A stretch of 64,000 nucleotides of DNA from Phycisphaera sp. (lineage in GTDB: Bacteria; Planctomycetota; Phycisphaerae; Phycisphaerales; Zrk34), in NCBI GenBank assembly GCA_016125285.1, contig WGMA01000005.1:1-64000 (forward strand), given 5' to 3'. The notes under the pieces were generated by a model that worked only from the letters and a program-made list of their open reading frames with translations, made no database searches and was not told where the DNA came from. The position numbers and the translations under genes were made by a program. The first letter of the stretch is position 1. Each line of letters starts with the position of its first letter. Shown piece by piece: positions 50,801-59,844 of this stretch.

Positions 50801-52954
50801 ATGAGTGAACCCAACGACCAAACCGCCGTGTCGCGCCCCGATGGGGCCTGCGAAGCGGCTTTCGTACTCGATCTGCCCACCCAGCCGACCGACCACGAAA
50901 CCGCCGTTCCGCCCGACGTCGCCCTCAACACCGAATGGCTCCTGACCAACGGCCTGGGCGGATTCGCCATGGGCTCGGTCTGCCGAGCCACCACACGCCG
51001 ATACCACTCGCTGCTGACCGTCGCGACCATGCCGCCCGTCGGACGCATCAATATGATGCCCACCGTCGACGACGCCGTGGAGTTCAACGGCGAGACCTAC
51101 CGCCTGTCCTGCCACGAGTTCGAGGCGCCCGGGGGATCGGTCTTTCACCCCCGCGGCTGGCGCTGGCTACGGCGGTTTACCCGCGACGCCATGCACGGGT
51201 CGTGCACGTGGACCTACGAGATCGGGCCGATCCGCGTCATCCGCACGCTGCGCCTGGTCTGGGGACACGACGTGGCCGTGATGACCTACCGCGTCGAGCC
51301 CGCCGTCGCGCCGGGGCCCGACGTGCCGATGCCCGACAAGGTCGACGTGACGATCAGCCCGCTGGTCGCCCTGCGTGACTTCCACCAGCAGCCCAAGGCC
51401 GCGGACGGCTACCCGTTCCACGTCCAGCACCGCGACGCGACCGTCACCGTCCGCGCCATGGACACGCAGGGCCCCACGCTGCACATGTACGTCGAGCCCG
51501 GCCGGTTCGTCGGATCCATGGACTGGTGGTACGGCTTCGTCCGCCGCCGCGAGTCCGAACGCGGACAGGACCACCGCGAAGACCTGTTCTGCCCCGGCTG
51601 GTTCCGCCACACCTTTAAAGACATCGTCGGCCAGCCCGCCGAGCTGCGCCTGATCCTCGGCGCCGAAGCGATCGACCTCGACGTGGTCGACACCAACGAC
51701 GGCCGCGCCGAGCACCTGCAGAAGCAGATCGATCACATCATGGGTGCCACTGGCAGCTTGCCTGCCAGTGACGCCAAGACCGCGAAGGGACGCACTGGCG
51801 GGCAAGCCGCCAGTGGCACACTCTCACTCGACGCCACCACGCTCGCCACGCTCGTCTGCGCCGCCGATGACTTCGTCGTCGAACGCCAGGTCGACGGCGA
51901 GCCGATGGCGACCGTGCTCGCCGGCTACCCGTGGTTCGCCGACTGGGGCCGCGACACGATGATCAGCCTGCCGGGCCTGATGCTGTGCACCGGCCGGTTC
52001 GACGAGGCGCGGCGCACGCTGCTGACCTACGCGACGCACATGCGCAACGGGCTCGTGCCCAACCGCTTCGACGACTACGGCGGCGAGCCGCACTACAACA
52101 CCGTCGACGCGTCGCTGTGGTTCGTGCACGCCGCGCTGGAGTACCGCCGCCTCAACCCCGCCGGCGACACCGACGAGGCGTGGGGCGACGTGCTCGCCGG
52201 GGCGTGTGACGAAGTCATCCGCGCGTACACCGAGGGCACCGACGGCGACATCCGCATGGATGACGACCAGCTCGTCTCCGCCGGCAACCCCGACACGCAG
52301 CTGACGTGGATGGACGCGGCGCGCGACGGCGTCGTGTTCACCCCGCGCCACGGCAAGGCGGTCGAGATCAACGCGCTGTGGCACCGCGCCCTGGTCGGCC
52401 TCGGCTTCGGCGCCCGCGCCAAGCAGGTCAAGAAGTCCTTCGGCAAGCTGTTCTGGAACGACGAGCTCGGCTACCTGATCGACCACGTCAACGAGCACGG
52501 CGTCGACCGCTCGCTGCGCCCCAACCAGTGCTTCGCCATCTCGCTGCCCGGCGACCTGCTCACCGGCGACAAGGCCAAGAAGGTCGTCCGCACCGTGCGC
52601 GACCGCCTGCTGACCCCGATGGGCCTGCGCACGCTGCCGGTCGACGACCCGAACTACCACGGCCGCTACGCCGGGTCGATGTTCGAACGCGACCGCGCCT
52701 ACCACCAGGGCACCGTCTGGGCGTGGCTCATCGGCCCGTTCATCGAGGGCTGGCTCCGCGCCCACAAGTTCTCCGACAAGTCCCGCACCGAGGCCCGCAG
52801 CTACATCGCCCCGCTGCTCGAGGAACTGCCCCGCCACAGCGTCGGCCAGCTCCACGAGATCTTCGAAGGCGACCCCCCGCACAACCCCCAGGGCTGCATC
52901 GCCCAGGCGTGGAGCATCGCGGAGTTGCTGCGCGTCGCCGTGCTCGCGGGGTAA
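50801..52954 (+). CDS. Glycogen debranching enzyme (amylo-alpha-1,6-glucosidase)
   Basis: 717 residues from the ATG at 50801. The N-terminal GDE_N domain opens with EWLLTNGLGGFAMGSVCRATTRRYHSL. The C-terminal alpha/alpha toroid (GH133-type) has GYPWFADWGRDTMISLPGLML, FDDYGGEPHYNTVDASLWFV, PRHGKAVEINALWHRALV and CIAQAWSIAELLR, with the likely acid/base Asp in WGRDTM. It removes alpha-1,6 branches of glycogen in the cytoplasm. Residues about 314-340 (linker between the domains) are encoded by a paired-hairpin repeat (51744-51819) and are probably surplus to the fold. The gene stands alone with a leaderless-type promoter. Confidence 0.93.
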   Translation: MSEPNDQTAVSRPDGACEAAFVLDLPTQPTDHETAVPPDVALNTEWLLTNGLGGFAMGSVCRATTRRYHSLLTVATMPPVGRINMMPTVDDAVEFNGETYRLSCHEFEAPGGSVFHPRGWRWLRRFTRDAMHGSCTWTYEIGPIRVIRTLRLVWGHDVAVMTYRVEPAVAPGPDVPMPDKVDVTISPLVALRDFHQQPKAADGYPFHVQHRDATVTVRAMDTQGPTLHMYVEPGRFVGSMDWWYGFVRRRESERGQDHREDLFCPGWFRHTFKDIVGQPAELRLILGAEAIDLDVVDTNDGRAEHLQKQIDHIMGATGSLPASDAKTAKGRTGGQAASGTLSLDATTLATLVCAADDFVVERQVDGEPMATVLAGYPWFADWGRDTMISLPGLMLCTGRFDEARRTLLTYATHMRNGLVPNRFDDYGGEPHYNTVDASLWFVHAALEYRRLNPAGDTDEAWGDVLAGACDEVIRAYTEGTDGDIRMDDDQLVSAGNPDTQLTWMDAARDGVVFTPRHGKAVEINALWHRALVGLGFGARAKQVKKSFGKLFWNDELGYLIDHVNEHGVDRSLRPNQCFAISLPGDLLTGDKAKKVVRTVRDRLLTPMGLRTLPVDDPNYHGRYAGSMFERDRAYHQGTVWAWLIGPFIEGWLRAHKFSDKSRTEARSYIAPLLEELPRHSVGQLHEIFEGDPPHNPQGCIAQAWSIAELLRVAVLAG
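51744..51819. repeat. Paired-hairpin REP-like element inside the debranching-enzyme gene
   Basis: Hairpins at 51744-51770 and 51793-51819 are near-identical to the pair at 10398-10495. The 22-base spacer is 22 bases shorter than there, and the reading frame is kept without a stop. The encoded peptide is GATGSLPASDAKTAKG followed by RTGGQAASG. Confidence 0.88.
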
Positions 52955-52982
52955 CTACGCGTGGAAGATCCGGGGTGCGACT

Positions 52983-53642
52983 ATGGGCATGTACTACATG
53001 TACATCACGCTCAGCGACGAGAAGATCGCTCGCCTGCGCCGGTCGCCCGAGTTGGCTTACCTGATCATCCGTCCCTATGACCCGACGCACTACGTCGACG
53101 CGGTTCGACCGCCCCGATCGGGGCTTCGAAAGTTCGTCGATGCGATGATCGATCGAGGGCCGGACGAGGTCGACATCCCCCGCCTGACCTATGCCGAAGG
53201 CGAAGGCGTGCTGAGTGACCTGCACGAGGACTGGCAGGCGTGCCACCACGTGCTGACCGGCACGCCGTCGGACGGTGAGCCGCCGCTCAACGCGTTGCTC
53301 GGCGGCGCGCCGCTGACCGGCGCCGGGATCGAAAAGTGGCAGCCGCGCACATTGACCAGCGACCAGGTCCGCGCGTTCGCCGACGCGCTTGGCTCGCTGT
53401 CCGAAGCCGACCTCGTCGCGCGGTTCGACCCGTTCAAGATGGAGGCCGACAATGTCTACCCTGAAATTTGGGACGCCGACTCTGACGTGGACTGCCTCCT
53501 CGGAACCTTCGATGTGCTCATCCCGAGCATCCACGATGCGGCGGCGCATGGTTACGGTCTGCTGACGTTCTTCCAGCATTCACTCAACCGCTGTCGACTT
53601 CGCCACGAGTACGAAGAACGCCGACCGCATTCCAACGCGTAA
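52983..53642 (+). CDS. DUF1877 (YfbM-like) protein
   Basis: 219 residues. The opening MGMYYMYITLSDEKIARLRR and the segment LHEDWQACHHVLTGTPSDGEPPL, close to the family's KxWHxLHxLLTG, identify DUF1877. GLLTFFQHSLNRC ends the fold. It is cytoplasmic with unknown role. It begins 28 bases after the debranching gene and may be co-transcribed. No ribosome site stronger than GGGG is seen. Confidence 0.8.
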   Translation: MGMYYMYITLSDEKIARLRRSPELAYLIIRPYDPTHYVDAVRPPRSGLRKFVDAMIDRGPDEVDIPRLTYAEGEGVLSDLHEDWQACHHVLTGTPSDGEPPLNALLGGAPLTGAGIEKWQPRTLTSDQVRAFADALGSLSEADLVARFDPFKMEADNVYPEIWDADSDVDCLLGTFDVLIPSIHDAAAHGYGLLTFFQHSLNRCRLRHEYEERRPHSNA

Positions 53643-53664
53643 CCCTCACCACGCAATCCGCAAG

Positions 53665-53780
53665 ATTATCGCGGACGCATGCTGTGCGTTCGTTCGTTTT
53701 CCACTGGCGGAAGGGCACGATGCGGATCAATCAACGTAACGGGCTTGCGGTGTGCTTGTCGGCCGTGCTGCTCGGCGCGG
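53665..53780 (+). repeat. Duplicated leader and signal-peptide cassette, copy 1
   Basis: 116 bases covering the 5' leader, ribosome site (GGAAGGG) and the first 20 codons of the DUF4838 gene. They match 56284-56399 without gaps at about 101 of 116 positions by eye. Outside these limits the two regions do not match. Confidence 0.85.
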
Positions 53781-56239
53781 TGCACGGCGGCGCACTCGCC
53801 GCGGACGTGACGACGGCTCTGTCGCGCGACAAGCAGGCTCAACTCCCCGTGGTGATCGCCGAGCAGGCGTCGCTCGAGACGCGCAAGCTCGCCGAGGAGT
53901 TCGCGGCGTACCTCGGTCGCATGAGCGGCGCGACGTTCACCGTCGAGGTCGGCGACGGGAGCCGCGGCGTCGTGCTCGGCAAGGCGTCGGACTTCGCGAA
54001 GCTGCCGTTCAACGACGCGGCGTTCGACGACGATCCGTTTCACCGCGAGGCGTACGTGTTGCGGAGTCACGCGCAGGGGCTGTACCTGCTCGGCGCGTCG
54101 GACCTGGCCGTGTCGCACGCCGCGTGGGACCTGCTGCATCGGCTGGGCTACCGGCAGTTCTTCCCGGGCCCGACGTGGGAGGTGATCCCTCCGGCGCACG
54201 ATCTGAGCATCGCGATCGACGTGCGCGAGACGCCGGACTTTTACTCGCGGCGCATCTGGTACAACTGGGGCCTGTGGGGATACAACAACGAACCCTACCG
54301 GCAGTGGTGCCAGCGCAACCGCGCGGTGCAGGGCTTCAGGCTCAACAGCGGCCACGCCTACGGCAGCATCCTCGCGCGGAACAAGGCGGCGTTCGACGCA
54401 CACCCCGAGTACTACGCGCTGAACGACGGCAAGCGGCGCACCACCGGCGGCGACATCAAGTTCTGCATCTCCAACCCCGGCCTGCGCCAGCTCGTCGTGG
54501 ACTACGCGGTCGCGACCATCAAGGCGAACCCCAAGCTCGACAGCATCTCCATGGACCCCAGCGACGGCGGGCACTGGTGCGAGTGCGACGCCTGCGCGCA
54601 GATGGGCAGCGTCAGCGACCGCGCGTTGACGCTGGCGAACGACGTGGCCCGCGCGATCAACCAACTCGGTCTCGGCGAGAAGTACGTGGGCATGTACGCC
54701 TACAACGTCCACTCCCCGCCGCCGAGCATCGACGCCGACCCGCACGTGATCATCAGCGCGACGACGGCGTTTCTGCGCGGCGGGTTCACGTTCGACCAGA
54801 TCCTCGAGGGCTGGCAGGCGCGCGGCGCGACGATGGGCGTGTACGACTACCTCAGCGTCGTGGCGTGGGACTGGAACCTGCCGCGCAACGCCAAGGGCGG
54901 GAACCTCGCGGCGATCCAGAGTTCGCTGCCGAAGTTCCATCGGCAGGGCGCGCGCTTCTACGACGCGGAGTCCGGCGACTGCTGGGGCCCGTGCGGCCTG
55001 GGCTACTACTTCGCGAGCCGGGTCTTGTGGGACGTCGACGAGGCGTCACGCATGGACGCGATCGTCGACGACTTCCTCACCCGCGCGTTCGGCAACGCGA
55101 GCGAGCCGATGCGTGAGTTCTACCGGCTGATCAACCAGGACCGCAGCCGCCGTCCGCCCGCCGACCTCGTCGGCCGCATGTACCGCCAGCTCGACGCCGC
55201 GCGGCGCGCCACGAGCGACCCCGCGGTCCACGCGCGTCTCGACGACCTGATCCTCTACACGCGCTACGCCGAGCTCTACTACGCGCACGCCGCGGGCAAG
55301 TCGCCCGTCGAGCCCGTCGCGCGGCACGCCTACCGCATGCGCCAGACGATGATGGTGCACAGCTACGGCCTGTGGGCGCGGCTCGTCAGCCAGAAGGCCG
55401 CGCTCACCGACGGGCACCCGTGGAAGAACGACACGCCGTTCGCGCCTGACGAGATCACGCAGATGCTCACCGACGGGATCGCGCACAACACGCCGGTCGA
55501 CCCCGGGTTTGAGAGCGTGGCGTTCAGCAGCAAGCTGATCCCCGCCGCGGCGCGGCTGAAGCTGCCGAGCGTCGCGCCGGGCCGCTTCCCCGCGAGCCCG
55601 CAGGACCATCAGCGGTACTACGTGTGGCTCGAAGACGGCGCCGGAAGCCTCGACATCCAGGTGCGCGTCGAGAAGGTCTGGGCGAATCGGATGCCCGTGA
55701 TCAAGCTGTATTCACCGCTGGAAGTGAAGGTGGAGCCGGTGGCGATCGACGAAGACGGCAAGCCCGACGGCACGGTCCGCGCGTTGAAGCTGGTCACGCC
55801 GTACGCCGGTATGCACCGCGTCGAAACGATCGACGGCGGCGACCACACGTTCATCGACTGGCCGAAGGGCATGCCGGTGACGATCGAGTCGGGGATCGAC
55901 ACGACGGGCGTCACGTCGCACTTCCGCGGCGCGTGGACGCTGTACTTCTACGTGCCGCGCGGCACGAAGGTGGTCGGTGGGTGGGCGTCGCGCATCGCCA
56001 ACTGGGCGCCGCGCATCTCCGGCAGGCTGCTCGACGGCTCCGGCCACGAGGTCGCCGACTTCGGCAAGATGGACGAGGGCTGGTTCAGCGTGCCGGTCCC
56101 CGCGGGTGAAGACGGCAAGCTGTGGAAGTTCGACAACGCGCAGGGGCAGCGGCTGCTGATGACCGTGCCGCCCTACCTCGCGCGCTCCGCCGAAGAGCTG
56201 ATGCTGCCCGCTGAAGTCGTCGACGCCGACGCGCGGTAA
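53720..56239 (+). CDS. Secreted DUF4838 protein
   Basis: 839 residues from the ATG at 53720. Its signal peptide (GLAVCLSAVLLGAVHGGALAAD) lies in a duplicated cassette. Residues about 30-150 form an alpha-glucuronidase/hexosaminidase-like N-terminal domain (LETRKLAEEFAAYLGRMSG; LLGASDLAVSHAAWDLLHRLGYRQFFPG). The DUF4838 barrel has YYALNDGKRR, SISMDPSDGGHWCECDACA and YDYLSVVAWDW. A C-terminal jelly-roll-like domain follows. These are probably glycoside hydrolases of unproven substrate acting outside the inner membrane. Confidence 0.87.
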   Translation: MRINQRNGLAVCLSAVLLGAVHGGALAADVTTALSRDKQAQLPVVIAEQASLETRKLAEEFAAYLGRMSGATFTVEVGDGSRGVVLGKASDFAKLPFNDAAFDDDPFHREAYVLRSHAQGLYLLGASDLAVSHAAWDLLHRLGYRQFFPGPTWEVIPPAHDLSIAIDVRETPDFYSRRIWYNWGLWGYNNEPYRQWCQRNRAVQGFRLNSGHAYGSILARNKAAFDAHPEYYALNDGKRRTTGGDIKFCISNPGLRQLVVDYAVATIKANPKLDSISMDPSDGGHWCECDACAQMGSVSDRALTLANDVARAINQLGLGEKYVGMYAYNVHSPPPSIDADPHVIISATTAFLRGGFTFDQILEGWQARGATMGVYDYLSVVAWDWNLPRNAKGGNLAAIQSSLPKFHRQGARFYDAESGDCWGPCGLGYYFASRVLWDVDEASRMDAIVDDFLTRAFGNASEPMREFYRLINQDRSRRPPADLVGRMYRQLDAARRATSDPAVHARLDDLILYTRYAELYYAHAAGKSPVEPVARHAYRMRQTMMVHSYGLWARLVSQKAALTDGHPWKNDTPFAPDEITQMLTDGIAHNTPVDPGFESVAFSSKLIPAAARLKLPSVAPGRFPASPQDHQRYYVWLEDGAGSLDIQVRVEKVWANRMPVIKLYSPLEVKVEPVAIDEDGKPDGTVRALKLVTPYAGMHRVETIDGGDHTFIDWPKGMPVTIESGIDTTGVTSHFRGAWTLYFYVPRGTKVVGGWASRIANWAPRISGRLLDGSGHEVADFGKMDEGWFSVPVPAGEDGKLWKFDNAQGQRLLMTVPPYLARSAEELMLPAEVVDADAR

Positions 56240-56283
56240 GCAACCGACCGATCGCGCGTAACCCCCGACGCGGGTTCAGCAAC

Positions 56284-56399
56284 ATTATCGCGGACGGACG
56301 CCGTGCGTTCGTCCGTTTCCCACTGACGGAAGGGCACTATGCGGTTCAAACAACGTAACGGGCTTGTGGTGTGTCTGTCGGTGATGCTGCTCGGCGCGG
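56284..56399 (+). repeat. Duplicated leader and signal-peptide cassette, copy 2
   Basis: The partner of 53665-53780. It covers the leader, ribosome site and first 20 codons of the beta-helix gene at 56339. Confidence 0.85.
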
Positions 56400-57739
56400 C
56401 GGGCGTGGACGCGGCTGTCGACAGCGCGGCGGCGCTGGTCGCGGCGGTGCGCGACGGCGCGGAGGGCGCGACGATCGACGTCGCGGCGGGAACCTACGAG
56501 CTGAGCGCGCCGCTCGAACTCAAGGCCGGCATGACGCTCAAGGGCGCGGGCGCCGAGCAGACCGTCATCACCAACGCCGCGGGGTGGAAGCCGGCGACCA
56601 ACACGCTGCCCGACCCCGAGATGAAGACCAAGGGCATGGACACGCGGGCGTACCTCATCCGGCTCAACGACGACGCGCCCAACATCACGGTCTCCGACAT
56701 GACGCTGCGCGGCCCGCAGGTGCACGGCGCGATCTTCGGCTGGCACAACGAAAACCTCCACATCCACCACGTCCGCGTGCAGGACACCCTGTGGACCGGC
56801 ATCCGCACGTTCTCGATGAAGGGCGCGAAGATCCACGACTGCGAATTCATCGACGCGGGCGGACGCTGGGAACGCGGCAAGCCCGGCGTCAACGGCGGCA
56901 TCACCGGTGGCGCGATCTTCGCCATTTGGATGAAGGACAGCGACATCGCCCACAACCGATTCACCCGCACGCAGACCGACAAACAGGACGAGTTCTACGG
57001 CATCAAGATCCGCCAGGCCAAGCAGAGCCGCGTGCACCACAACACCATCGACGTGAACTTCTCGATCGAGATGCCGTTCGAGAACGACGAGGACGTGGAG
57101 ATCGACCACAACCTCTGCGCCGGCACGATCTCCATTCCGAAGCACGCCGGAGGACCGGTGCCCGCGAGCGGCAAGACGTTTCACATCCATCACAACGTGT
57201 TCCGCAACAGCTACTCGATCGAGTTCGTGCGCAACGGCGTCGAGATCGATCACAACCTGTTCGACTTCGACGTCAACCAGGACGGCGGCAACCTGATCTC
57301 CGGCTTCGGCAAGGCGCCCGCGCCCGGGCCCGCGAGCTTTCACAACAACCTCGTGTCGAACCCCGGCCGCGGCGTGATCTGGATCAACGAGCCGTTCGAC
57401 CACCTCACGATCCGCAACAACCACATCATCACACGCACGACCACGACGCCGCGCACCGAGGGGCTGTTCGGGTTCAACGAGAAGTGCGACTTCAAGACGA
57501 TCACGATCCGCGACAACATCATCGAGTGCCAGGGCACGCCCCGGCCGCTGCTCCGCAACACGCCGAGCTACAGCGCGCAGATCGGGAACAACGAACTGAC
57601 CAACGTGTCGGACAGCGGCAGCTACTCCAACCCGCAGTCCGACGTACGCGGCGGGCTCGAGGCCCCGCTGCAGTTCACCTGCGGCGTACACGACGAGCTC
57701 ACGGTGGATGGCTGGCAGACGCATCCGACGTCGAAGTGA
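56339..57739 (+). CDS. Secreted right-handed beta-helix protein
   Basis: 466 residues. The signal peptide lies in the duplicated cassette. VDSAAALVAAVRDGAEGATIDVAAG and LSAPLELKAGMTLKGAGAEQTVI are typical openings of pectate-lyase-like helices. Repeated coils (IHHVRVQDT, IAHNRFTRT, VHHNTIDVN, IDHNLCAGT, IHHNVFRNS, IDHNLFDFD) stack His and Asn in the turns. It probably binds or cleaves a polysaccharide in the periplasm or outside. The 3' end overlaps the convergent M48 gene by 41 bases. Confidence 0.87.
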   Translation: MRFKQRNGLVVCLSVMLLGAAGVDAAVDSAAALVAAVRDGAEGATIDVAAGTYELSAPLELKAGMTLKGAGAEQTVITNAAGWKPATNTLPDPEMKTKGMDTRAYLIRLNDDAPNITVSDMTLRGPQVHGAIFGWHNENLHIHHVRVQDTLWTGIRTFSMKGAKIHDCEFIDAGGRWERGKPGVNGGITGGAIFAIWMKDSDIAHNRFTRTQTDKQDEFYGIKIRQAKQSRVHHNTIDVNFSIEMPFENDEDVEIDHNLCAGTISIPKHAGGPVPASGKTFHIHHNVFRNSYSIEFVRNGVEIDHNLFDFDVNQDGGNLISGFGKAPAPGPASFHNNLVSNPGRGVIWINEPFDHLTIRNNHIITRTTTTPRTEGLFGFNEKCDFKTITIRDNIIECQGTPRPLLRNTPSYSAQIGNNELTNVSDSGSYSNPQSDVRGGLEAPLQFTCGVHDELTVDGWQTHPTSK

Positions 57740-59798
57740 CGACCGCCTGATCCGTCGACGGGATGTCGCGCCGCATACCGTGCAGGTACCAGATCACGGC
57801 GGACAGGCCTAGACCGGCGACGACGAAACAGATGCCGATCGCCATGTAGTTGAACCCGTCGCTGTGCCGATGCAGATCCGCGTTCTCTGCGCTGCGCCAC
57901 ACGCCGGCGTCGATGAGCACGCCGGTCAGCCCGACGAACCCGAAGAGGACGAACGCGGTCAGCCCGCCAAGGAAGAACACGACGAACTTGACGGCGCGCC
58001 ACAGCGATCGCCACACCGAAGGTGTATCGCGCGCGGTCGGAATCGGCGGCGGTGTGGGGGTCGGTCGCTCGCGGACAACCCCGCCGGCCGTCTCGACGCC
58101 GGCCGGAGGCGCGTCGGTCAGCGTGAGCGGCTCGTCCGATGCGCCACCGCCACCGCTCGGTTCGGCGTCGACCCGCGGCGTGACCGGAACCCCGGGCGCC
58201 GAGTTCTGCGCGTCGCGGCGCGCCAGTTGAAAGCGGATCACCATGCTTGCGCCCATCGCGATCGGCCCGAGCGCTATCGTCCATATAAAAACCAACCCGT
58301 CCGCGTCAAAAGGTTCACCTTGCGGGTGGAACGTGATCGACCACGCGAGCGCGCCGAACAACCCGCCGAGGATGATCATGATCCAACCGAGCACAAACTG
58401 CGCCGTCGAGCCGGACCGCGTCGGGTAGAGGCTCCGCTCGAACTCCACCGGCTCGTGCTCGTTGCCCGGCTCCCGCCGGAACGCCCAGCTCCGGATCGCG
58501 CCGGGCACGAGGCTCGCAACGAGCAACGCTACGATGATCGACACTAGCGTAAGTTGCTGCCCCCGAAGCACCGGAATCACCAGCGTCGCGATCGCCAGAA
58601 CACCGCCGACAAGCCTCGCGGCCAAGCCGACCTTCACGCGGCGCGGGGTCTCAGAAGCAAAGCGAAGCGACGCGCCGCCGTCGGGCATCGCTCCGATGGC
58701 GCGCAATCGTGTGATCAGGTTGGGGTGCGTGTTCATCTCCTCCTGGTCGCCGATCGACGCGGGCGCCAGCGCGGCGTTGTAGAGGCGCGTCAACGCCCGG
58801 CCGTAGAGGCTCGCGTCACCGCAGCGCTCGGCGGCGAACCGATCACACGTGATCTCACACCGGCGCGACAGCGACGTGTGAATCAGCAGCAACTGCGCGA
58901 CGTAGATCAGCAGACCCCACGTCAGGCTGCCCCATCCGATCGCGATCATCGCGACGGTAAAAGCCGCCTGCCATGTGAAGGCGGTCGCCTCGTACAGCAG
59001 GATGTGGCGGTAACGGTGGTGCGCCAACTCGTGCATGAGGACGGCCGCGGCCTCGTCGGTGCTGAGCTTCTCAAGCAGGTAGTCGGTGATCGATACATAG
59101 GCGCCGCGACGCGCGCCCCACGACGCAAAGGCGTTGGCGATCTGGGCGTTGGCGGTGTCGATGACATACAGCGACGGAAGGTCGCCGGAGCCGCCCGGCT
59201 CGCCGTCGGGCGCCGCACCCCACTCCGCGTACCGTTCGGCAACGGGGCCCGTGAGCGGTCGCAGCGGACCGACCAGCCAACGCAGCGGGACCACATACCG
59301 CGCGACCATCCCGATGAGCACCCACACCGCGCCCTGCCACTGCGGCGCCTCGATCCCCGCCGTGTCGAACCCCCATTGTGTCACCAGCGCGCCAATCGTC
59401 GCGATCACGATCGGGGTGTACGGCGACAGCATCGTGTAGATGAAGTAGCGAAACATGCCCGCTTCGTTCCAGTTGCTGCCGCGCAGGACCCGCTCGGCGC
59501 GATAGAGGAACCGGAAGCAGGCCAGCAGCACGCCGACGATGATCACGGCGCCCGCAGTGGTCGCCGCCCAGCCATGCGGGACGCCCAGCGTAATCACCGT
59601 GGCGATCGCGCCAACCCCGACGCCGAGCACGGTCCGCGTCAGACGCTGGACGTACGCCGAACGGCGCGCCGCAGCGCGCTCGGGTTCGCGACGAAACGCC
59701 GCGGCGAGCCGCCGCGATGCGCCGTCCATCACACCGAGCGCGACCAACCCGAACCCAAGCCAGATCAATGCACCAATCAGATTATAAACCGGCATCAC
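57699..59798 (-). CDS. M48-family membrane zinc protease, paralogue 1
   Basis: 699 residues from GTG at 59798 or ATG at 59795. An N-terminal membrane helix and further helices flank the zinc site VLMHELAHHRYRH (HExxH). Glu or Asp in CEITCDRFAAERCGD provides the third ligand. The C-terminal half has several more helices and a Pro/Ala/Glu-rich cytoplasmic loop. The upstream gene (59845-61824) is a paralogue throughout, including the ribosome-site region (TTCAGGGG). They form a tandem pair, probably co-transcribed. Confidence 0.88.
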   Translation of the reverse strand: MMPVYNLIGALIWLGFGLVALGVMDGASRRLAAAFRREPERAAARRSAYVQRLTRTVLGVGVGAIATVITLGVPHGWAATTAGAVIIVGVLLACFRFLYRAERVLRGSNWNEAGMFRYFIYTMLSPYTPIVIATIGALVTQWGFDTAGIEAPQWQGAVWVLIGMVARYVVPLRWLVGPLRPLTGPVAERYAEWGAAPDGEPGGSGDLPSLYVIDTANAQIANAFASWGARRGAYVSITDYLLEKLSTDEAAAVLMHELAHHRYRHILLYEATAFTWQAAFTVAMIAIGWGSLTWGLLIYVAQLLLIHTSLSRRCEITCDRFAAERCGDASLYGRALTRLYNAALAPASIGDQEEMNTHPNLITRLRAIGAMPDGGASLRFASETPRRVKVGLAARLVGGVLAIATLVIPVLRGQQLTLVSIIVALLVASLVPGAIRSWAFRREPGNEHEPVEFERSLYPTRSGSTAQFVLGWIMIILGGLFGALAWSITFHPQGEPFDADGLVFIWTIALGPIAMGASMVIRFQLARRDAQNSAPGVPVTPRVDAEPSGGGGASDEPLTLTDAPPAGVETAGGVVRERPTPTPPPIPTARDTPSVWRSLWRAVKFVVFFLGGLTAFVLFGFVGLTGVLIDAGVWRSAENADLHRHSDGFNYMAIGICFVVAGLGLSAVIWYLHGMRRDIPSTDQAVVTSTSDASASHPP

Positions 59799-59844
59799 GT
59801 GAACCCCCTGAACCGCGGAACCAACGCATCATACCATCGGCCAG

